Part shown: positions 58,366-64,000 of the stretch, in pieces | How the letters are laid out: each line of letters opens with the position of its first letter | Position numbering within the stretch: position 1 is the stretch's first letter | DNA from: DASVRA01 sp036388855 | Lineage (GTDB): Bacteria > Pseudomonadota > Alphaproteobacteria > Caulobacterales > Caulobacteraceae | Length of the DNA: 64,000 nucleotides | NCBI GenBank assembly: GCA_036388855.1 | Contig: DASVRA010000024.1 | Location: forward strand, 109,935-173,934 | Direction of reading: 5' to 3' | Position numbers and translations under genes: made by a program | Notes under the pieces: model-generated | Told to the model about the DNA's origin: nothing | The model's input: the letters and a program-made list of their open reading frames with translations, nothing else | Databases searched by the model: none

Positions 58366-61065
58366 GTGACCATCACCATCGATACCAGCGCTCTGCTCGG
58401 TTACTTCAACGCACGCGCCGGGGTCAGCGGAGCTTCAACGGCGGGGACGGCTGCGTCCGCCGCCGCCAAGAAGACCGTGCCCACCGCGCCCTGGGCCAGC
58501 GAGTCGAAGGCGCCGCGCGCCAGTGACTTGGTGCGCTCGGTGCTGGCGGGTCGCAAGTTCGTCGACCTCAATGCCGCGCGGCTCGAGATAGCCGGGGCTA
58601 GCCAGGACTACCGCAAGCTGTTCGCAGCCTATCAGGGGCTGAACGCGCTGAACGGGCTGGCCGAACGGGCGGCCACGCAAGGGGTGAACGCCTTCGAGCT
58701 GCGCGAGCTGAAGGCGGCGTTCACCACGGGCATGGGCGAGGTTTCGGGCTTTCTCGACGCGCTCAAGCTCGACCAGCTGCGACTGGCCCGCGGGGACAGC
58801 TTGAACAAGGCCTCAACCGCCGTGGGCGTGAAGCGGGACCCGGAAACCTACGTCACTGATTGGGTGCAGAGCGGCGACCTCAACGCCGCCGCGCCCGCGT
58901 TCGACGGCGAGGTCGCGTTTTCAATGACGGTGAAGCGGGGGACGGCGACGACGCAGGTGGAATTCGACTTGGCCGAGATGGGGGCGACCTCCCGCTCGCT
59001 GCCGAGCGTCGTCAGTTACCTCAATGGCAAACTGCAGGCGGCGGGCGTGCTTACGCGGTTCGCGGTCGAGCGGCTGCCCAACGAGCCGCGCATGGTGACG
59101 GTCGGCGGCAAGGCCGTCACTCTGCCGCCTGGGCCGGACCGTTTCGCGCTAAAGGTGAAGCTGGACTCCACCGAAAGCTCGTCCTTCTCCACGCCGGCGA
59201 CGGCGCCAGCCGTCTATCTGGCGCAGGGCGCCGGCGAGGGCAGCGCCCTGCAGCTGCTCAAGTTCCAGGCTGGGGCCAGCGCGCCCGCCCCGTATGTGCG
59301 GCCGGGGGAGTCGTTTGGCGTCGAAGGCCGGGTGTTCGCCAAGAACCTCGGGCCGGAGATCGAGGCGGTGCGCGCAAGCGCGACGGCGCCCGACGGCGGC
59401 GTCTACCTGTTGGCGGATGTGTCAGGCCCGGTCGAGGGGCAGGCGATCAAGGGGGCCGGCGATGTCGCCCTGCTGAAATACGATTCGGCGGGCAAGCTGC
59501 TGTTCGTGCGGACGCTGGGGGCGGCGAAGGAGGCTTCCGGCCTGGCACTGGCGGTGTCGGCGGACGGTAAGGTCGCTGTCGCGGGATCGGTTACGGGCGT
59601 GTTGGACGCGGGCGCGGCGGGCGCCGATGCGGCCAAGAGCGACAGCTTCGTCACCTTGTTCGACGCCAAGGGCCAGGAGCTGTGGACCCAGAGGCGCGGC
59701 GCGGCCGAGGCCGACGAGGCGAGCGGAGTGGCGTTCGGCGCGGACGGTGCCGTCTATGTCACGGGCCGCGCCAGGTCGGCCGTGGCCGGCGCCTCGGGCG
59801 CTCTCGGCGGCTGGGATAGTTATCTGCAAGGCTTCAGCGCTTCGGGCGCGGCCAAGTTTAACGTGCAGTTCGGCACGGCGCTGGACGACGGCGGCGCCAA
59901 ATTGGCCGTGGACGGTGCAGACCTCTTGGTCGCGGACGTGGAAGCGGGGCGTGCCGTGGTGCGGCGCTATTCGATCCCGAACGGCGGAGCTCCGGCCCTG
60001 CAGGCGACGCGCGACCTCGGATCGCTCGACGGCGGCTCGATTGCGGGGGTGTCGGTTGCCAACGGCGAGGTGATCGTCGCCGGCGACACTCGCAACGGGG
60101 CGCTGTCGGCGGGGACGGTCACGGTCAGCCATTCCGGGGGCAAGGACGCGTTCGTAGCGCGGCTGTCTTCGTCGCTGGCGGCGGCAGGGACGGACCGGCT
60201 GAGCTATTTCGGCGGAGCGGGCGACAGCAGCCTGACCGGCATGCTGGTGGCGGACGGCAAGGCCTGGCTCACCGGCTCGGCGGAGGGCGAGCTGCCGGGG
60301 CTGGCCAAGATCGGGGCACGCGACGGCTATCTGGTCCAGCTGGACCCCGCCACCGGCGCCGTCGGCTGGTCGCGCCGGTTCAGCGCGGCGGGTGGGGAAT
60401 CGGCGCCCGTCGCGCTCGCGCTCGACACAGGCGGATCGAGCGTGCTCGACAGGCTCGGCCTGCCGCGTGGGGCGATTGGGGCGCCGGACTCCCGGCAGGT
60501 GGTGGCCGCCACCTCCGTCCGCGCGGGGGACCAGTTCTTCGTGCGGACGAGCGAGGGCGGAGTAGCTACGGCCGTGACGGTCAGCGCCGAGGACACGCTC
60601 CAGTCGCTGGCGAGCAAGATCAGCCGGGCCGCGGGCTTCCGCCTGCAGGCGAAGGTGGTGAAGGACGGGGCCTATGACCGTCTGGAGGTCTCCAGCCTGA
60701 ACGAGCGCTCGACGCTCGAGATCGTCGCGGGCAAGGGCGGCAGGGACGCGCTGGAGGCGCTCGGCCTCTCAGAAGGGGTGGTGCGCACGCTCAAGGCGGG
60801 GGCGGAGCTTCCGAAAGGAGAGGACAAGGTCTACGGCCTGAAGCTCGGGCGCGACCTCGTGGTCGATACCGTCGAGTCCGCCAAGCAGGCGTCCCAGCAG
60901 CTGCAGGCGGCGCTGGGGGTGATCCGTACGGCCTACCGCGATCTGCAAGCGGCGGCGGAACCGAAGAGCGCGGCCGGCCAGGCGACCGGGCCCGCACCCG
61001 CCTACCTGAAAAGCCAGATCGCCAACTATCAGGCGGCGCTGAACCGGCTGACCGGGGGCGGCTGA
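58366..61065 (+). CDS. flaEY: FlaEY-like flagellin-locus regulatory/filament protein
   Basis: An 899-residue protein starting at GTG 58366 (MTITIDTSALLGYFNARAGV); TTG 58327 is an alternative. Three regions are seen: a helical N-terminal part (about 60-150); a middle (about 330-720) with beta-propeller repeats of SBBP form (DGGVYLLADVSG, DGKVAVAGSVTG, DGAVYVTGRARS, DGKAWLTGSAEG); and FliD-like flagellin_IN segments (SLPSVVSYLNGKLQAAGV and EDTLQSLASKISRAAGFRL). The C-terminus is a heptad-like helix. It resembles the Caulobacter regulatory protein FlaEY; I am moderately sure of this. Confidence 0.55.
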   Translation: MTITIDTSALLGYFNARAGVSGASTAGTAASAAAKKTVPTAPWASESKAPRASDLVRSVLAGRKFVDLNAARLEIAGASQDYRKLFAAYQGLNALNGLAERAATQGVNAFELRELKAAFTTGMGEVSGFLDALKLDQLRLARGDSLNKASTAVGVKRDPETYVTDWVQSGDLNAAAPAFDGEVAFSMTVKRGTATTQVEFDLAEMGATSRSLPSVVSYLNGKLQAAGVLTRFAVERLPNEPRMVTVGGKAVTLPPGPDRFALKVKLDSTESSSFSTPATAPAVYLAQGAGEGSALQLLKFQAGASAPAPYVRPGESFGVEGRVFAKNLGPEIEAVRASATAPDGGVYLLADVSGPVEGQAIKGAGDVALLKYDSAGKLLFVRTLGAAKEASGLALAVSADGKVAVAGSVTGVLDAGAAGADAAKSDSFVTLFDAKGQELWTQRRGAAEADEASGVAFGADGAVYVTGRARSAVAGASGALGGWDSYLQGFSASGAAKFNVQFGTALDDGGAKLAVDGADLLVADVEAGRAVVRRYSIPNGGAPALQATRDLGSLDGGSIAGVSVANGEVIVAGDTRNGALSAGTVTVSHSGGKDAFVARLSSSLAAAGTDRLSYFGGAGDSSLTGMLVADGKAWLTGSAEGELPGLAKIGARDGYLVQLDPATGAVGWSRRFSAAGGESAPVALALDTGGSSVLDRLGLPRGAIGAPDSRQVVAATSVRAGDQFFVRTSEGGVATAVTVSAEDTLQSLASKISRAAGFRLQAKVVKDGAYDRLEVSSLNERSTLEIVAGKGGRDALEALGLSEGVVRTLKAGAELPKGEDKVYGLKLGRDLVVDTVESAKQASQQLQAALGVIRTAYRDLQAAAEPKSAAGQATGPAPAYLKSQIANYQAALNRLTGGG

Positions 61066-61106
61066 ACGCTTGAAACGCTCTCGGGCCCGGCGTAGCCACA
61101 GCGCAT

Positions 61107-61811
61107 ATGACAGTCGAGCCGAAATCCCGCCGCACGGTCCTGCTGCTGGGCGGGGGGCTGGCCTTGGCGGCTGGGCTGGGCGTGGCCCTGCTGCTGGCGA
61201 GCCGGTCGCCTTCGCCGGCGCAGAAGGAAGGCGAGGGGCTGCCCGGCACTGGACTCCAAGTCGAGGTGGGGCGCACCGACAGCATCGTTGAAGCGGCGCG
61301 TCCGCTGCGCTGCTTCGTCGAGGGGCGCTATGTCGGCGAGATGAGCCTGAACGACTGCGCCAGGCGCAACGGGGTGGCGACCGGCGCCCTGGACGTGGGA
61401 CTCGATCCCTCGGGCGCGGTCGCGGCGGGGGAGGGGCAGCAGCTGCAGCCGCTGCCGCAGCCGCTGGAGCAGGCGCCGCCGCAGTCGCCGGCGGGCGGAA
61501 ACGACAACATGGTGGCCGCCACGCCAGCGGAGACGGCGGCGACGCCGGCCGCCGCGCCCGGGGCGGCCTGCTGGCGCTTCAATGGCGTGAGCTGGCGGCA
61601 GATTTCGAGCGACTCCAGCCTCAACGATTGCGTCCAGGCGCTGTTCGCGGGCCAGTGCGTGCGGCCGGGGTCGGCCAGCTATGGACGGTGGTCGAACCAG
61701 ACGCTGCGGCTGGTGACCGGGCGGGTCGAGCGTTCGGGGGACAACCGCAGTTTCCGCACGCTCGCGTCCCAGCCGCCGGGCGAGTGCGTCGTTCCGCCAG
61801 TCGGGGAGTAG
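61107..61811 (+). CDS. Membrane-anchored protein with two LNDC repeats
   Basis: A 234-residue protein. One N-terminal membrane helix (RRTVLLLGGGLALAAGLGVA) and a periplasmic part. Two similar modules carry the motif SLNDC: LRCFVEGRYVGEMSLNDCAR (about 72-92) and CWRFNGVSWRQISSDSSLNDC (about 152-172). A Gln/Pro-rich linker joins them. Each module has a Cys pair, so disulfides are likely. No family recognised. It follows the FlaEY-like gene by 41 bases. Confidence 0.6.
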   Translation: MTVEPKSRRTVLLLGGGLALAAGLGVALLLASRSPSPAQKEGEGLPGTGLQVEVGRTDSIVEAARPLRCFVEGRYVGEMSLNDCARRNGVATGALDVGLDPSGAVAAGEGQQLQPLPQPLEQAPPQSPAGGNDNMVAATPAETAATPAAAPGAACWRFNGVSWRQISSDSSLNDCVQALFAGQCVRPGSASYGRWSNQTLRLVTGRVERSGDNRSFRTLASQPPGECVVPPVGE

Positions 61812-61816
61812 GTCAG

Positions 61817-62194
61817 ATGAAGTTCGCTGGGCTTGCCGTTCACGCCGCCTCAGCCGCCGCGCTTTGCGCCTGCAGCCAGGGGGTGAAGGCGCCGACCGAA
61901 CGCGGCGTCTGCTGGCACGCCATTCCGCAGAAGGGCGGGCAGATGAAGTTCAACGTGCTGTCGCGCGACGCCGACCGCATCGAGAAGTGCGCAGCGGAGC
62001 TGGAAGGGATGCGGATGCGCTTCCTTGGGATGGGGGGCGCGCGCGAGCTCATGGGCGCGTACCAGGGCAGCTATCTGTTCGTGATGGACGAGGGCATCCT
62101 GCGCGGGGAGACGCTCACCGGCGCCCGCTATGTGATGCTGGTGCGCACCGGGGACGGGCGGCTGGCGATCCCCGGGGCGATGCCGCAGGAGTAG
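61817..62194 (+). CDS. Hypothetical lipoprotein
   Basis: A 125-residue protein from ATG 61817, 5 bases after the previous stop. The lipobox-like segment AALCAC (Cys at about 17 or 19) suggests lipid anchoring. The mature part includes TERGVCWHAIPQKGGQMKFN, KCAAELEGMRMRFLGMG and ELMGAYQGSYLFVMDEGILRG. No family recognised. Probably co-transcribed with the gene before it. Confidence 0.6.
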   Translation: MKFAGLAVHAASAAALCACSQGVKAPTERGVCWHAIPQKGGQMKFNVLSRDADRIEKCAAELEGMRMRFLGMGGARELMGAYQGSYLFVMDEGILRGETLTGARYVMLVRTGDGRLAIPGAMPQE

Positions 62195-62197
62195 GGC

Positions 62198-62668
62198 CTA
62201 GCGGTCGCCGCGGGGGTTGCCGGGATCGATATCGCGGTTGGGCAGGCGGGTGCGGCCGACGGTGCCCAGCAACTGCTCGAGCACGGTGAGCTCGCGGCCG
62301 CGGGTGGGGGTCTCGCGGCCGGCGTAGTCGATGATGCGGCCGTCCTTGAGGGTGTAGTGGGCCACGTCGTCCACCGCTTGGCTCTGCTTGTCGAAGGAGA
62401 TGGCCACCACGTCGCGGCGGCGCACGACCGGCCGCATGAAGGCGACCTGGTCGGAGACCTGGGTCATGTAGAACCAGACGTTCGGCTCGAAGGTGGAGAC
62501 CAGCGAGGGCGAGCCCAGGCGCTCGCGCACAGTGGTCATGTTGTCGACGCCGACCTGCACCTCGGCGGGCTTGGCCTCCACGGCCTGGAAGCCCTGGTAG
62601 GAGGTCATCGGCGCGCAGGCGGAGGCGCCGAGGACGGCGGCGCCGACGAGGACGAGGCGGCGGATCAT
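62198..62668 (-). CDS. bamE: Outer membrane protein assembly factor BamE
   Basis: BamE (SmpA/OmlA) is a lipoprotein subunit of the BAM complex. The 156-residue protein has a lipoprotein signal (MIRRLVLVGAAVLGASAC, Cys 18), and the BamE domain with QVGVDNMTTVRERLGSPSLV and NVWFYMTQVSDQVAF. The C-terminal tail (LPNRDIDPGNPRGDR) is typical of alphaproteobacterial forms. It is divergent from the cytochrome chaperone gene, with about 100 bases between. Confidence 0.92.
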   Translation of the reverse strand: MIRRLVLVGAAVLGASACAPMTSYQGFQAVEAKPAEVQVGVDNMTTVRERLGSPSLVSTFEPNVWFYMTQVSDQVAFMRPVVRRRDVVAISFDKQSQAVDDVAHYTLKDGRIIDYAGRETPTRGRELTVLEQLLGTVGRTRLPNRDIDPGNPRGDR

Positions 62669-62772
62669 GCGTGGGGACTCTTCGGCCTAGCTCTGAGGGT
62701 TTTGACCTATCGGCGCGCGGCCTTTAGTGCAACGGCGGTTAACCGCCGCAGGCGGCGGAAGTGAGGCGCACG

Positions 62773-63303
62773 ATGGGGCTGGAGAGCTGGTTGCGGCCCC
62801 GCCCGGCGCGGGCAGCGGGGCGGGCGCTCTACGCCGCCGCGGCCGCCCAGGCGCGGCGGCCGGAGTTCTATACCGCCATGGGCGCGCCCGACACGGCGGA
62901 GGGGCGCTTCGAGCTCTACGCCCTGCACGTGGTGCTGCTGCTGCACCGGCTGAAGCGGGAGCCGCGGGCGGAGGAGACGGCGCAGGCGCTGTTCGACGCC
63001 TTCGCCCGGGCGCTGGACGACGCGCTGCGGGAGATGGGCGTCAGCGACACGTCGGTGGGCAGGAAGATGCGCAAGCTGGGCGAGGCCCTCTACGGGCGGA
63101 TCAGGGCTTATGACGCCGCGTTGGAGGCGCTGCCGGCGCGCGAGGAGCTGGAGGCGGTGCTGGGGCGCACGGTGCTGGCGGGGAGCGGCGGCGATGTCCA
63201 TGCCGTGGCCGGCTATGTGGCGCGCGCCCGGGAGGCCGTGCGGGGGCAGCCGGCGGCGGAGCTCGGGTCGGGCGCGGTGTATTGGCCGGAGCCGGCCGGG
63301 TGA
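62773..63303 (+). CDS. Ubiquinol-cytochrome c chaperone family protein
   Basis: A 176-residue protein of the CBP3-like family that assists cytochrome bc1 assembly. The core block is ARRPEFYTAMGAPDTAEGRF and ELYALHVVLLLHRLK. Then come AQALFDAFARALDDALREMG, VSDTSVGRKMRKLGEALYGR and a helical end. The start is either ATG 62773 (MGLESWLRPRPARA) or GTG 62761. It overlaps the next gene by 4 bases (GTGA). Order bamE, this gene, DUF177 is common in the class. Confidence 0.88.
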   Translation: MGLESWLRPRPARAAGRALYAAAAAQARRPEFYTAMGAPDTAEGRFELYALHVVLLLHRLKREPRAEETAQALFDAFARALDDALREMGVSDTSVGRKMRKLGEALYGRIRAYDAALEALPAREELEAVLGRTVLAGSGGDVHAVAGYVARAREAVRGQPAAELGSGAVYWPEPAG

Positions 63304-63815
63304 GCGCCTGGCCGGAGACCCTTGGGCTGGGCCAGCTGGCGCGGGGGCCGGTCGCCCGCTCTCTGGAAGCCGGCGCGGTCGAGCGGGCGCGGATCGCGCG
63401 CGAACTCGGGGTCGATTCGCTGGACGAGCTGCGCGCCGAGGTGCGGGTCTCGCCCTGGTTGGACGGGGCCGAGATCGATGCGCGCTGGCAGGCGGCGGTG
63501 GGCCAGACCTGCGGCGTCACGCTCGAGCCGCTGTCGAACCGGCACGCGGGGCGCTTCACGGTGCGCGTCGTGCCGGCGGGCAGCCCCAACGCGCCGGCGC
63601 AGGCGGCCGAGGTCGCGGTCGATCCCGATGCGGAGGATCCTCCCGACGTGCTGGAGGACGACACGATCGAGCTGGGCGCCTATGTGGTCGAGCACCTGGC
63701 GCTGGAGATCGATCCGTTCCCCCGCAAGCCGGGCGCGGAGTTCGAGGCGCCCGAGCCGGAGGAGCCGCCCTCGCCCTTCGCAGTGCTGGGCGCGCTCAAG
63801 CGCAGCGGCGACTAG
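63300..63815 (+). CDS. yceD: DUF177 (YceD-like) protein
   Basis: A 171-residue protein, GTG start at 63300 overlapping the previous stop. DUF177 features include the Glu/Asp-rich end DPPDVLEDDTIELGAYVVEHLALEIDPFPRKPG, read here as DDTIELGAYVVEHL and EIDPFPRKPG. YceD-type proteins process or bind 23S rRNA and are usually followed by rpmF or plsX. Neither is visible before the window ends at 64000. Confidence 0.85.
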   Translation: MSAWPETLGLGQLARGPVARSLEAGAVERARIARELGVDSLDELRAEVRVSPWLDGAEIDARWQAAVGQTCGVTLEPLSNRHAGRFTVRVVPAGSPNAPAQAAEVAVDPDAEDPPDVLEDDTIELGAYVVEHLALEIDPFPRKPGAEFEAPEPEEPPSPFAVLGALKRSGD

Positions 63816-63880
63816 CCTGGGGCGCCTGCTCGCGAATTCACGCATTCAAAGACTGTGCACGTCGCCCACGCGCCGTGCCT

Positions 63881-63898
63881 CTCCGGCTAACGCCGGAG
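63881..63898 (+). terminator. Hairpin after DUF177
   Basis: CTCCGGC (63881-63887) pairs with GCCGGAG (63892-63898) around TAAC. No T-run follows. It lies 66 bases after the DUF177 stop in the last 185 bases of the window, where no other feature was recognised. Confidence 0.35.
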
Positions 63899-64000
63899 GC
63901 GGGAGGGCGGCGGGGCGCCGGGCGCTGCCCGGAGCAATGGAATAACCGTTTCGGCAGGTCCGGTACGCCCCGCGCGTTCGTTTTCGGCCAGCGTCCGGCA

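Overview
High-GC alphaproteobacterial chromosome segment, most likely from the order Caulobacterales (a Caulobacter or Phenylobacterium relative). The evidence is internal: three 276-aa flagellins with sigma-54 type promoters and A-rich-loop 5' leaders, a FlaEY-like protein, pseudaminic acid genes of the type used to glycosylate flagellin, clpS-clpA next to an arginyl/leucyl-tRNA protein transferase, a GTTC-N7-GTTC SOS box, and a ubiquinol-cytochrome c chaperone followed by a YceD-type gene. No rRNA, tRNA, CRISPR array, prophage or insertion sequence was recognised. The species call is inference.

Layout. 1-4 kb: tail of an OPT-family transporter, a SIMPL-domain secreted protein, the minus-strand set Nudix-cysE-DUF3126, a nitroreductase and queF. 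4-6 kb: a secreted RTX protein with its own terminator. 6.3-19 kb: sfsA, an outer-membrane barrel, small secreted proteins, a zinc metallopeptidase with a DUF488 gene, a pentapeptide-repeat protein, corA, a CHAP amidase, an acyltransferase, an orphan C5 DNA methyltransferase and cysK. 19-25.5 kb: the translation/transcription operon rimP-nusA-ylxR-infB on the minus strand. 25.5-28.7 kb: an MFS exporter, a Y-family DNA polymerase and infC. 28.7-40.5 kb: envelope precursor genes (a GT9 glycosyltransferase, a sugar-nucleotide epimerase, galU, glmS, glmM), then yqgE, an acyl-CoA dehydrogenase, cytochrome b561 and a Sua5-type tRNA enzyme. 40.5-46 kb: a TadG-like protein, a second RTX protein and a ZIP transporter. 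46-50 kb: N-degron genes clpS, clpA and bpt. 50-61 kb: motB, three flagellins, flaG, pseC, pseI, pseH and a FlaEY-like protein. 61-64 kb: two unrecognised exported proteins, bamE, the cytochrome bc1 chaperone and DUF177.

Genes that work together. CysE and CysK form the two-step cysteine pathway. GlmS, GlmM and GalU feed peptidoglycan and surface polysaccharide. ClpS, ClpA and Bpt are recognition, unfolding and tagging parts of the N-degron pathway. PseC, PseI and PseH sit beside the flagellins that their product probably decorates.

The most interesting signals are regulatory. (1) A perfect 16-bp parS-like palindrome overlaps a LexA (SOS) box at the start codon of the Y-family polymerase. (2) A promoter, short leader and intrinsic terminator lie directly before rimP-nusA-infB, which suggests attenuation. 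(3) Two flagellin leaders share a pair of hairpins preceded by matching sigma-54 promoters and upstream CGGCAAAA elements. (4) An 18-bp inverted repeat lies between divergent glmS and glmM. (5) Hairpins bury the ribosome binding sites of flaG and the gene after the third flagellin.
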